DNA of 64,000 nt. Origin: Paraburkholderia ginsengisoli NBRC 100965. Its GTDB lineage: Bacteria; Pseudomonadota; Gammaproteobacteria; Burkholderiales; Burkholderiaceae. The translations under genes and the position numbers were made by a program. The notes under the pieces were generated by a model. It worked only from the letters and a program-made list of their open reading frames with translations. It made no database searches and was not told the DNA's origin. Below, one piece after another: positions 52,221-60,529 of the stretch; the stretch's first letter is position 1, and each line of letters begins with the position of its first letter. The stretch spans positions 186,001 to 250,000 of the forward strand of contig NZ_BBJF01000004.1 of NCBI RefSeq assembly GCF_000739735.1, given 5' to 3'.

Positions 52221-52615
52221 TCAGGTCACGCCTGGCGTAGCTGGTGCGGTTGGTGTACGGCGGCGTGCGTGATAGGCACGCACACCTTCGCGCCACCTGA
52301 CCGACTGCTCAGGTGCCATTGCCAGATAGCTGAGCGGGCACGAGTAATAGAACGGGTGCATCGACTCGTCCATTGGTTTGTAGCCCACCTGGCGCCGGAA
52401 CCCTCCAGCAGGTAGCAGGCGATGAACGTGCTGGATTGCACGGCATCCAGCTTGATGAAGTCCGATCGCGTGGCTGTGATCCGGATGACGGACCACAGCA
52501 CGTTGCCGCGCAGGGTGTAGGCAGTCGTTTCGTAGCATGCCGCATCGCTGTTGTCCGTTCGGGTTAGCTCGCGGATCAGCTCGCTGCGGGTGCAGTTGGA
52601 AAAAGTCCAGCCCAT
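52221..52615 (-). pseudogene. MGWTF-type conserved ICE protein, one-base deletion
   Basis: The first frame reads MGWTFSNCTRSELIRELTR...LLEGSGARW, the second GYKPMDESMHPFYYSCPLSYLAMAPEQSVRWREGVRAYHARR. Adding one base to the GGG run at 52384-52386 joins them as ARWGYKPMDE, and the length is 3n+2. Strong AAGGAG ribosome site before the ATG at 52615. I recall the family as DUF6927-like. Either recently inactivated or a homopolymer sequencing error. Confidence 0.82.
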
Positions 52616-52646
52616 GAAGGTCTCCTTGATGAAAAGGACCGGAGCG

Positions 52647-52674
52647 CTTCCCATCTGGGAAGAACCCCGGCGGG
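52647..52674 (-). promoter_or_regulatory. Leader hairpin, MGWTF gene copy
   Basis: mRNA sense CCCGCCGGGGTTCTTCCCAG followed by ATGGGAAG: a local CTTCCC/GGGAAG stem or the longer CCC-GGGG...CCC-GGG pairing. It lies 31 nt before the start codon. Confidence 0.55.
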
Positions 52675-52690
52675 TGGTGGGATGTCGGAA

Positions 52691-53305
52691 TCAGGCAGCA
52701 ATCGCGAGGTGCCAGTCCTGGGACAACGGTGCGAACTCGTAGCCCAGCACACCGAGACGGTCGCGCTGCTCACGCAGCACGCGGCGATCGACGGTGGAAT
52801 CGAGCTTGACGATCTTGCCCAGTGGCCACAGCATGCCGAACAGTGCCGCGTCGTTTGCCTCAGCCGAAGCCTCGATGGACGTGGCGGTCGGCTCGGTGCC
52901 GAACGGCGTGGTATCGACCAGCGGATGACGCGGGTTGCAGGGCTTCGCCGGGGGTGTTGCCCTGGGCGTTGCCGCAGCGGGTGCCTGCGCTTCCTCGTCG
53001 ATCGGATCGACCTCTTGCGGACTCATCTGGCGGGCTTCGTCGCCGCTCAGGGCGTCGATGTTGGAGAGGGTCATGCCGCCCAGGTGAGCGCGGATCTCGA
53101 TGACCATGCGACCATTGGCGTTGTACGTAGAAGGGCGAATCTCGGCGATGATGAAATCGCCGTCGTACTTGCCTTCCTCATATTGATCGAGTTCGGCGTT
53201 CTTCACGACGAACTCGCCAATGGAGGTCGCCAAACGACCGACGTTAAAGTCGCCATTGCGGCCATGGATAGTCTTGATGGCCAGTTGGCCGGGGAGGGTA
53301 ATCAT
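52691..53305 (-). CDS. DUF3275 family ICE protein
   Basis: 204 residues. The N-terminal domain 'MITLPGQLAIKTIHGRNGDFNVGRLATSIGEFVVKNAELDQYEEGKYDGDFIIAEIRP' is the DUF3275 signature; a Pro/Ala linker follows, then a C-terminal helical segment 'LFGMLWPLGKIVKLDSTVDRRVLREQRDRL'. DUF3275 is found next to the STY4534-type protein in SPI-7-like elements. The N-terminal beta-rich domain may bind nucleic acid; that is inference. Confidence 0.9.
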   Translation of the reverse strand: MITLPGQLAIKTIHGRNGDFNVGRLATSIGEFVVKNAELDQYEEGKYDGDFIIAEIRPSTYNANGRMVIEIRAHLGGMTLSNIDALSGDEARQMSPQEVDPIDEEAQAPAAATPRATPPAKPCNPRHPLVDTTPFGTEPTATSIEASAEANDAALFGMLWPLGKIVKLDSTVDRRVLREQRDRLGVLGYEFAPLSQDWHLAIAA

Positions 53306-53412
53306 GGAAGCCTCCTGCTGAGAACGGGCGGTCGCGTACGGCCCGCACGGATGTGCTGGCTGCGCGACTTTGTGGGAAGGAAATAAGGCCCCGGAGAACG
53401 GGGCCTTATGGA

Positions 53413-53970
53413 TCAGAACGACTCGCCAGCGGCGAATGCAGGAGCATTGGCCAGTGTCTCGTCGGCAGAATCGGCGGCGGATTCGGATGATTCCGGCGTC
53501 GGTGTTTCCTGCTCGATGGGTCTGTCAGCAGCCACTGGGGCTTGCGCTTCATGCTCGTTGGTGTCGGCCGACTTCGGTTCAGCCTTGTAGAGCAGCGTGC
53601 CATCGACCTTGATCCAGCTGATGAACAGCAGGCGTGCCTTGAAGCTCACACCCTGTTCACCCGCTCGCTTGCCCTTGGAATAGGTGAACGTATCGGCCCA
53701 CAGATCGCCCAGGCGAAACGCGACCAGCACTTTCTTCTCCGCGTCGACTGCGTCGGCACAGCGGCGAACCAGGTGCTGTGCGTCCGAGCCCGATACGCGC
53801 GTGTCAAAACGCACATACGAGACGTCATCGCTTGGGCCGTTCAGTGCTGCGATATCGCAGGCCAGGAACGCATCGCCTTTCTTGGGCTTTACTTCGCGAA
53901 TGCGATTCAGATACCCGAGACCGGTGATGTGCAGATCAAAATAGCTCTTTGCGTTGGATGAGGTGGTCAT
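53413..53970 (-). CDS. STY4534-family ICE replication protein (DUF3577)
   Basis: 185 residues from the ATG at 53970 (AGGAG 7 nt upstream). 'YFDLHITGLGYLNRIREVKPKKGDAFLACDIAALNG' and 'YVRFDTRVSGSDAQHLVRRC' mark DUF3577; the C-terminal tail is acidic and low in complexity, like that of single-strand binding proteins. It is thought to help ICE replication after excision. A leader hairpin of the recurrent family precedes it. Confidence 0.92.
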   Translation of the reverse strand: MTTSSNAKSYFDLHITGLGYLNRIREVKPKKGDAFLACDIAALNGPSDDVSYVRFDTRVSGSDAQHLVRRCADAVDAEKKVLVAFRLGDLWADTFTYSKGKRAGEQGVSFKARLLFISWIKVDGTLLYKAEPKSADTNEHEAQAPVAADRPIEQETPTPESSESAADSADETLANAPAFAAGESF

Positions 53971-54007
53971 GGTGAATCTCCTGAAGGAAAAATGCGGAGA
54001 CACACCG

Positions 54008-54041
54008 ACCCGGTAGGGAGGTGTGGAACCCCCGCGCGGGT
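54008..54041 (-). promoter_or_regulatory. Leader hairpin, DUF3577 copy
   Basis: mRNA sense ACCCGCGCGGGGG...CCTCCCTACCGGGT: outer ACCCG/CGGGT and inner GGGG/CTCC-like helices. It lies about 37 nt before the start of the DUF3577 gene. Confidence 0.55.
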
Positions 54042-54780
54042 TGATAGACGGAAATGGCATCACCATCGATAATCCGATGGGCGTTCGCGTTTGATGCCTG
54101 AAGCGAACTGGTGTGATCAACACGGTCGAAACCGCGCCGTAGCCTTGAAGATCCTGGGAATGGCTACCTGGGCATGTTGCTGACCGGAGTCAACAGAACA
54201 TGCGTTTAGGGTATCCATGGGGCGTATGTCCGCGAGTGAGAATAGGAAACGCAGGTGCTCCGCTTTCGATGCGCGTGACGAGGGCGAATTTCTGATGAAC
54301 AAAAAGGCACATCGCCGATTCCCGGAGAAGGCTGCCCGGATCTTGAGGAAAAATAGTGGTCATCTGCGGAAGCCTAAAGCCAACTCAACCTTCTCCTATC
54401 AGCGCGGCGTGGAAAATGAGCGCAGATTGCGGAAAGTCCTCGACACACCCTAAGAGAGCAGATTTCGCTTCGCAGCGAACGCTGCAGTTTGATTGTGCTG
54501 CACGAGCACGACTATTTTTTGGCTCTCGGTTATCAGCTGAGCCCTCCATAGGGACTTCCACCAGTGCACTTCACGTCACGTCCGAATCCTCGATTGTTTG
54601 CTACAGTTCTGGTCACATTTTCAAGAGCAATCGAAACGTACAATGGCTTGCCAAGCCTTGAATTTAACCACACAAATTTAGGCAATCTCATCGCTGCCAA
54701 GAAAGGTGGTTGCGCGGCAACGGTTGCTATTTTTCAACTAAGAAATCTGAAATAAGCAGCCGACAGCACGAAAACTGAAT
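54042..54780. other. Non-coding junction between ICE backbone and the HEPN-like cargo gene
   Basis: About 740 bp without a supported gene. A 78-codon plus-strand frame (54217-54453) starts MGRMSASENRKRRC but has no ribosome site or motif. GC falls from about 54,220 onward, as in the cargo gene that follows, so the insertion probably starts near here. The minus-strand promoter for the DUF3577 gene should lie at the left side. Confidence 0.5.
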
Positions 54781-55683
54781 ATGCCGATTGATATCAACGC
54801 CGAATTCATCATTTCAGTGGCACCAAATGTTCATCTTTCCGGGCGTGCGAAGATTAGTGTCCCGTTTCGGGGCGGTCCTCATGCGCAAGTCGACCTTGAT
54901 CTGTCAGGTCGTCGCTGCAGTGTCCAGCTATCCGACCTTTGCGTCGAACCCGAAGTCATGTTCGCTCTTGCACAAACTGGGACGCCCGTTATCCGAAACG
55001 ACTATCCGCCTGTACTAAACCGGTTGGAGGCTGAAATAAGGTCAACGGCCGAGGTGGTGCTGCATGCCTGGAAATACCTTTTGGCGCGGGACGCGATGAT
55101 TCCCGAGGGAGCACTGGCCGGCGACAGGCTGAAGTGGAAAGAATCGGCCAGCAACGAATGGAAAAGTTTTCCGTCCTGGGTGCACGGATCGACCACCGTT
55201 CGACAGGTTCCCGTACTGACAGGAGCCACAGCAGAATCCTTGCAACAGATGATCGCCGATGACGTCAAACCGCTGGTCGGCATGCGTTATCTTCACCGTG
55301 CGAAAGCCGAAGCGGACCCGCGGTATCGGTGGGTCGACGCGACTATCGCAGCAGAGCTATCCATCAAGGAAATTCTTCAGATGGCACGCCCGGAAACTGA
55401 GGTCTTGTTTAAACACTTTCCTTCTCCGCCACTGAGCAAACTCTACGGCGAGATACTTGATGCGTATCTCGGTGAGCGCTCGCCGTACCTCAAGGCACTC
55501 AGTTCCGGCGCTGAGAAACGCAACGCGCTCATACACAGACCTATCGCCACTGATATTGATGCAGTAACGGCGCAGGAGTACGTTGGCAACGTCGAAGCTG
55601 CGATATTCCACGCGCTCGCTCTGCTCTTCAAAGGCAAATGCTATTTCGACCTCTGGGAGAATCTTTACTGTGGTCCGCGCTAG
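54781..55683 (+). CDS. HEPN-like protein, putative RNase (cargo)
   Basis: 300 residues. The C-terminal half is helical with 'RYRWVDATIAAELSIKEILQMARPE' and then 'GAEKRNALIHRP', where R247-N-A-L-I-H252 fits the catalytic R-x4-H motif of HEPN RNases with the usual Asn after Arg. The N-terminal half is beta-rich with no clear family. HEPN RNases act in toxin-antitoxin and antiphage systems. No antitoxin (MNT or similar) gene is next to it. Its stop overlaps the stop of the convergent small gene at 55680. Confidence 0.68.
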   Translation: MPIDINAEFIISVAPNVHLSGRAKISVPFRGGPHAQVDLDLSGRRCSVQLSDLCVEPEVMFALAQTGTPVIRNDYPPVLNRLEAEIRSTAEVVLHAWKYLLARDAMIPEGALAGDRLKWKESASNEWKSFPSWVHGSTTVRQVPVLTGATAESLQQMIADDVKPLVGMRYLHRAKAEADPRYRWVDATIAAELSIKEILQMARPETEVLFKHFPSPPLSKLYGEILDAYLGERSPYLKALSSGAEKRNALIHRPIATDIDAVTAQEYVGNVEAAIFHALALLFKGKCYFDLWENLYCGPR

Positions 55684-55868
55684 GCGTCTGACCATAGATC
55701 GACGTCCGGCCATGATGGCCGAACATTCGGCAGCAAGACGACCAGACGGATGGCCGTGGTGTCGGCCAGTGGGGCGATGCGCGCGTCGCGCTCGACCGTG
55801 ATGTCTGGTAGAAAACAGACCTTGAGGTTTTTCAAGGTGATGCGTTGCTGCTGGATAAGCACATTCAT
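55680..55868 (-). CDS. Small conserved ICE protein
   Basis: 62 residues from the ATG at 55868 (AAGGA 6 nt upstream): 'MNVLIQQQRITLKNLKVCFLPDITVERDARIAPLADTTAIRLVVLLPN'. No membrane segment or known domain. Its start overlaps the stop of the gene upstream (ATGA). Function unknown. The 3' end overlaps the convergent HEPN-like gene by its stop codon. Confidence 0.62.
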   Translation of the reverse strand: MNVLIQQQRITLKNLKVCFLPDITVERDARIAPLADTTAIRLVVLLPNVRPSWPDVDLWSDA

Positions 55869-56227
55869 AAAGATTCCTTTATTGATGGTATGGGACATGC
55901 CCCATCCGGTTGGGATGCAGCGTGGACGCACGGGCACCGGTGCCGTTGGGGCACATGGCCGTGGTACTGATGCGAAGTGAACCGGCCTATGCCAGTCGCC
56001 CGATGCAAGTGTGCGAGTGCGCGGGTGGCGGCCTCGTGGCTCACGAAATACTCGTGGGATTCACGTGAAACGGGTTCGCCTTCGTGGGCCGTGCCGAGGT
56101 AGTAGCCCGCGGCACTTTTCAGGATCTGCAAGGGCAGGCGTAGATCTTCATACGTCAGGGCCAGATAGCCGATGCATGTGCGCGCGGTTGATTCGGTCTG
56201 TACGGGTGAGGAAGCGTTTGGGGACAT
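55865..56227 (-). CDS. Conserved ICE hypothetical protein with possible C-terminal read-through
   Basis: 120 residues from the ATG at 56227. The core 'ARTCIGYLALTYEDLRLPLQILKSAAGYYLGTAHEGEPVSRESHEYF' is well formed, but the last 40 residues (from about 'IGRFTSHQYHGHVPQ') read through DNA that looks like a leader hairpin (GCATCCCAACCGGATGGGGC) of the following gene. Other genes of this block stop before such hairpins, so a frameshift or lost stop near 55990 is likely. Confidence 0.6.
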   Translation of the reverse strand: MSPNASSPVQTESTARTCIGYLALTYEDLRLPLQILKSAAGYYLGTAHEGEPVSRESHEYFVSHEAATRALAHLHRATGIGRFTSHQYHGHVPQRHRCPCVHAASQPDGACPIPSIKESL

Positions 56228-56251
56228 GACGGACTCCTGAAGATCAGGAAG

Positions 56252-56292
56252 CACCACATCCCGACGGGATGCAGAAACTTCCCGTGAGGTGG
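56252..56292 (-). promoter_or_regulatory. Leader hairpin, copy before the 56227 gene
   Basis: mRNA sense CACCTCACGGG...CATCCCGTCGGGATG then GGTG: a local CATCCC/GGGATG stem enclosed by CACC/GGTG. It lies 25 nt before the start codon. Confidence 0.5.
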
Positions 56293-56513
56293 ATAGGACG
56301 GTTGGAAAAACATGCATCAACGCCAACGGCTGGCGTTATCCGCCTAGACGATGCAATGCGGACTGGAGCGGTCAACGCAGAACTGATCTGCGGCGCAGCC
56401 TGGCGGACCGCGGGCTGCTGGCATGGTGCGGGTCGAGACCAGCGACACATAAGAGCAGGGGGGCGGGTAGACGCTGCTGCGTCAGCCCACAATCGGTGTC
56501 GGTCCCACACCCG

Positions 56514-58019
56514 TTAATCGAGCACATGCAGCAGACGACGGCCCAGCCATGCCACGCATGGCACCGCCATCGAGTTACCGATTGCCTTGTACCGCGGTGA
56601 GTCGGCAGCCGGCTTGCCGCGGTAGGGCACCAGCGTGTAGTTATCGGGCATACCCTGTAGACGCTCGCACTCCATCGGCATCAACCGGCGTACACGCCAT
56701 GTCGACCAGTCCGGCGACCCGGCGACTGGATGGTGAGGGTCGTACTGGAAGTGCGCCTCGACGCCGCAAGGGAGGGCGACATGCGCCTTGTCGCTACCGC
56801 CTTGCGATGCCCGCAGCGCCGGGGACAGGTGGTCCCCCAATTCGGCCGTCGCACCGTGGCCGCGGCCACGAAGGGCGACGCTTGCGACGAGGGGAAGGCC
56901 ATAGCCTGGCTTGCCTTTCGACATCAGTGTGCCGGCCAGTTCACCATGACCCGATTCCAGGCGTACCTCGCCGCGATTGTTCTGGGCGAATGCAATCGTG
57001 CATGCGCTTCGCCTGCGATCGGGGCGTGAGCCGACGCCCGGCGCGAATACGATGGGCACACCGCGCCCTGTGCCGTCTTCACCGCATCCTTTGCCACCGT
57101 TGGCCGTGTCCAGGGTGTGGCTGATAACACCGGTGACGGATTGCACGGCGAAGGTCTCGACATCGAAGTCGCTCCTGTGTCCCGGTGCGGTGAGGCAGGC
57201 CGCCCGCTCGATGGGGCCGCTGGTGTTGCCGCCGCCAAAGCAGGCCGAGAGGGTGACTTTCCCGTAGCCGGATGTCAGTCCGTAGCCGCGCGGGCTTGCG
57301 CCGATAGCGCTTGCTGTAGCAACGGGGGGAGGGTCTTGCCGCGCTTGCCAGCCCGGCGCAAGATGCCCCGGCATGCCACCGGGCTCAAAAAGTACTGCGG
57401 CGGGATCGAATCCGTCTCGACCACTTGCCACAAGAAACACGCGGCGGCGGCGTTGGGCGACGCCGAAAAATTGAGCATCGAGCACCCGCCAGGCGATGGC
57501 GCGCCGGGGTCCATAGACACAACCAGCGTGCGTCCACCGGGACCCTGCTGGCTGCAATGCACGGCCCGCCCCAGCCAGCGCGCCAAGAAGACAGCCAAAA
57601 GCGCTGGTGCTGTCCGAGAGGACACCCGGGACGTTTTCCCAGACGAAGACGGCGGGCGCTTCGCGGCGCCGCTGGCGGACGTGATCGATGGCATTGGCAA
57701 GCTCCACATAGGTGAGCGTGAGGGCGCCGCGTGGGTCGGACATGCCGCGGCGTGCGCCGGCAACGCTAAACGATTGGCATGGTGTGCCGCCGACCAGAAT
57801 GTCGGGCGCGCAGACGGTGCCGTCGCTGACCTGGCGGGCGATGCCGTTCAGATCGCCGAGGTTGGGAGTCGTGGGGTAATGGTGGGCCAGAACGGCGCAC
57901 GGAAACGGATCGATTTCCGAGAACCAGGCCGGTTCGAGTCCCAGGGGGCGCCAGGCGAGGCTGACGGCTTCGATGCCGCTGCAGACACTACCGTAGCGAA
58001 GATGCGAGGGGGAAGTCAT
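56514..58019 (-). CDS. C5-cytosine DNA methyltransferase
   Basis: 501 residues from the ATG at 58019 (AGGAA 8 nt upstream). Motif I 'YGSVCSGIEAVSLAW', catalytic PCQS (Cys81), ENV (128-130), 'QRRRRVFLVAS' (motif VIII), and C-terminal motifs 'RRLMPMECERLQGMPDNYT' and 'YKAIGNSMAVP'. The region between VIII and IX is long (about 240 residues) and resembles phage-type enzymes. No cognate endonuclease is nearby, so it is an orphan enzyme that may shield the ICE from restriction. Confidence 0.93.
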   Translation of the reverse strand: MTSPSHLRYGSVCSGIEAVSLAWRPLGLEPAWFSEIDPFPCAVLAHHYPTTPNLGDLNGIARQVSDGTVCAPDILVGGTPCQSFSVAGARRGMSDPRGALTLTYVELANAIDHVRQRRREAPAVFVWENVPGVLSDSTSAFGCLLGALAGAGRALQPAGSRWTHAGCVYGPRRAIAWRVLDAQFFGVAQRRRRVFLVASGRDGFDPAAVLFEPGGMPGHLAPGWQARQDPPPVATASAIGASPRGYGLTSGYGKVTLSACFGGGNTSGPIERAACLTAPGHRSDFDVETFAVQSVTGVISHTLDTANGGKGCGEDGTGRGVPIVFAPGVGSRPDRRRSACTIAFAQNNRGEVRLESGHGELAGTLMSKGKPGYGLPLVASVALRGRGHGATAELGDHLSPALRASQGGSDKAHVALPCGVEAHFQYDPHHPVAGSPDWSTWRVRRLMPMECERLQGMPDNYTLVPYRGKPAADSPRYKAIGNSMAVPCVAWLGRRLLHVLD

Positions 58020-58082
58020 CGTAGGGGTTCCTGTCGGGAGAGCGTGGTCGAAGGGCAGCGCGGGCCGCGAGGACAGTCGGAC

Positions 58083-58135
58083 GCTTCCCATGGCGTGACG
58101 GGAAGAAGGCACCGAAGGTTGGAGCAACCTTCGGT
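58083..58135 (-). promoter_or_regulatory. Two hairpins in the methyltransferase leader
   Basis: In the mRNA, ACCGAAGGTTG-CTC-CAACCTTCGGT (58111-58135) is a perfect 11-bp stem with a 3-nt loop; next to it CTTCCC/GGGAAG (about 58083-58105) forms a second stem. The pair lies 64 nt upstream of the start and matches the other leaders in position, with unlike sequence in the first stem. Confidence 0.6.
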
Positions 58136-58513
58136 GGGGAGGACGATGCCACCTGTGGGCTGATGCACGGCTCAGGCTGTCGTCAAAGCCTTGCGCTGTC
58201 TCAGCAATCGCACCCGGTCCGTGTCGTGGCTGGAACCGATATTCGTTGGCACACATCCGTGCACAAACGGAACCCGCATTCGCCGGCGGGTGCGGCATGG
58301 AGTACCTGCGACCGCAGTGGGTCTCCTTGTCGCTCGCAGCAGCAAGCGGTCAGGAGACCCACCGCCATGGCAGGAAGAGCAGCAGATCAGGAGCGATGGG
58401 GCTGGATGACGGATTTCTTCTCGTCTGCGCGAGCGGCGCGGACGGACACACCATTGCAAGAAGATCGGAGTGTGTTCGGGGCCTCGCGAGAGCGAGGTAC
58501 AGGAACATGGTAT
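58136..58513. other. Non-coding gap with a large inverted repeat
   Basis: About 380 bp between topB and the methyltransferase leader without a supported gene. It contains a 10-bp inverted repeat GTGGGTCTCC (58317-58326) and GGAGACCCAC (58353-58362) enclosing a smaller pair (TCGCT/AGCGG). Another GCCTCGC/GCGAGG hairpin lies near 58480-58500. One of them may terminate topB transcription. Confidence 0.5.
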
Positions 58514-60529
58514 TCAGTGCCTGGTCGGCGAAGATCGGGATGATTTGCGCGACGAGCGTTTGTTGCCGGACGTTTCGATCGGCATCGTGCCTTTGCAATC
58601 CGGATAGTGACTACAGGACCAGAACGGGCCGTTCTTGCCGTTGCGTTTGCGCATAACCGATGCACAGAGCGGGCACGGTGGACTCTCAGGCAGCGTGATG
58701 GCCAGACGAGCCCCACGATATTGCTGGACGAGCTGGTCGATCCAGGCGGACTGTCTGGCGATGAAACTGTCCAGCGTCATCTGGCCGGCCTCGATCATGT
58801 CCAGCGCCTGTTCCCAGATCGCGGTTGTGCCCGGATCGGCGATCGCTGCTGGCACCGCGTCGATGAGCGTGAAGGCAGCCTCCGATGCGCGGATGGCACG
58901 GCCCTTTTTGACCAGGTAGCTCCGAGCTAGCAGGCCGCTGATGATGCTGGCGCGCGTGGCTTCGGTACCAATGCCCGTCGTCTTCTTCAGCTTCTGCTTC
59001 AGGCGCGGGTCGGTCACGAGTCGGGCGACCCCTTTCATCGCCTTGACCAGTTCGCCCTGCGTGTACGGCTTGGGCGGCAGCGTTTTGGAGGCCTTCAGTT
59101 CGACCTGTTCGACGCCGCAGCGCGTGTTGCTCGATAGCGGCGGCAGGATCTGGCTGCGCTGCGCCGGCTCATCGTCTGCTGCGTCGGGTCCGCTGTTGAC
59201 CAGTACCAGGCGCCAGCCCGGTACCACGACCTGCTTGCCGGTCGCCTGCAATGACTGGCCGCCCGCGGTGAGCATCGCGGTCGTCCGGTCGAACTCATGG
59301 TGCGGCAGGAACTGCGCCAGATAGTGTGCGCGAATCAGGCCGTACACCGCCCGTTCCTTGTCGGACATGGCGGACAGGTTGGCCGGCTCCAGCGTCGGGA
59401 TCATGGCGTGGTGCGCCGTCACTTTGCTGTCGTTCCACGCGCGCGAGCGCTGGGTCCGGTCGAGCTGATCGATCAAGGGGCGCAAACCGGGATCGGTGGC
59501 GAGCAGGGCATCGACCACGGCCGGCACTTCGGCCAGCATGCTCTCGGGCAGGTAGCCCGAGTCCGAGCGGGGATAGGTCGTCGCTTTATGCGTCTCATAC
59601 AGCGACTGCGCGATGTCCAGCGTTTCCTGGACGTCGAGCCCGAACTGGCGTGAGCAGACTTCCTGCAAGGTGCCGAGATCGAAAGGCAGTGGCGCGGCTT
59701 CGCGCACGCGCTCGGTTTCCACGGACAGCACCTGCGCTTCGCGTCCCGCGCGAATCCGATCGGCCGCCTGTTGCGCGACCGACTGCTGCAGGCAGCGGCC
59801 TGCTGCGTCGATCGTACCTTCCGGTGCGAGCCAGTCGGCGGTGAATGACTGGCCGTTGCCTGTCAGCGTGGCCGTCACACTCCAGTACGGCACGGATACA
59901 AATCGGGCGATCTCCCGATCGCGATCAACCACCAACCGCAAGGTGGGCGTCTGTACGCGGCCCACCGACAACACGCCGTCGTAGCCTGCCTGGCGACCAA
60001 GCAGCGTGAACAGCCGGCTCAGATTCATGCCGATGAGCCAGTCCGCACGCGAGCGCGCCAGGGCCGAGTAGTACAGCGGCAGCGTTTCCGCTGCCGGTTT
60101 CAGGGCCGCGAGCGCCTTACGGATTGATGCATCGTTCAGAGCTGATAACCACAGACGCTCGATCGGTCCGCGGTAAGCACACAGGTCGAGAATCTCGCGG
60201 GCGATCATTTCGCCTTCACGGTCGGCATCGGTCGCGATGACGACGGCTGATGCCGACCCGATGATGTTGCGTACCACCCTGAACTGGTCAGCGGTCTTGT
60301 CCTTGACATCCACGCGCCAGTGCTCCGGGATGATGGGCAACTGTTCGATGGACCAGTACTTGTACTGCTCGCCATAACCTTCGGGCGGAACCGCTTCGAC
60401 CAGATGGCCGATGCACCAGGTCACTATGATGCCGGGACCGCTGTAGCAGCCGAAGGCGCGTTGACTGGCGCCCAATACCCGCGCGATGTCCTTGCCCTGG
60501 GACGGTTTCTCGCAGAGAAATACACGCAT
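58514..60529 (-). CDS. topB: DNA topoisomerase III
   Basis: 671 residues. TOPRIM acidic residues: E7 in 'FLCEKPSQGKD' and D101-A-D103-R-E105 in 'IATDADREGE'. Catalytic Tyr is Y319 in 'ATTYPRSDSGYLP'. 'LSVGRVQTPTLRLVVDRDREI' is typical of type IA enzymes. A C-terminal zinc ribbon has CPLC and 'CSHYPDC' followed by a basic tail. ICE-borne topB probably resolves replication or transfer intermediates. An H-palindrome repeat lies about 240 bp upstream. Confidence 0.95.
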   Translation of the reverse strand: MRVFLCEKPSQGKDIARVLGASQRAFGCYSGPGIIVTWCIGHLVEAVPPEGYGEQYKYWSIEQLPIIPEHWRVDVKDKTADQFRVVRNIIGSASAVVIATDADREGEMIAREILDLCAYRGPIERLWLSALNDASIRKALAALKPAAETLPLYYSALARSRADWLIGMNLSRLFTLLGRQAGYDGVLSVGRVQTPTLRLVVDRDREIARFVSVPYWSVTATLTGNGQSFTADWLAPEGTIDAAGRCLQQSVAQQAADRIRAGREAQVLSVETERVREAAPLPFDLGTLQEVCSRQFGLDVQETLDIAQSLYETHKATTYPRSDSGYLPESMLAEVPAVVDALLATDPGLRPLIDQLDRTQRSRAWNDSKVTAHHAMIPTLEPANLSAMSDKERAVYGLIRAHYLAQFLPHHEFDRTTAMLTAGGQSLQATGKQVVVPGWRLVLVNSGPDAADDEPAQRSQILPPLSSNTRCGVEQVELKASKTLPPKPYTQGELVKAMKGVARLVTDPRLKQKLKKTTGIGTEATRASIISGLLARSYLVKKGRAIRASEAAFTLIDAVPAAIADPGTTAIWEQALDMIEAGQMTLDSFIARQSAWIDQLVQQYRGARLAITLPESPPCPLCASVMRKRNGKNGPFWSCSHYPDCKGTMPIETSGNKRSSRKSSRSSPTRH

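Noticed and set aside
54217..54453. 78-codon plus-strand frame before the HEPN-like gene
   Set aside because: Basic low-complexity peptide without ribosome site or family; could not be supported.
57117..58163. 348-codon plus-strand frame opposite the cytosine methyltransferase gene
   Set aside because: Shadow frame; the minus strand has all methyltransferase motifs in order.
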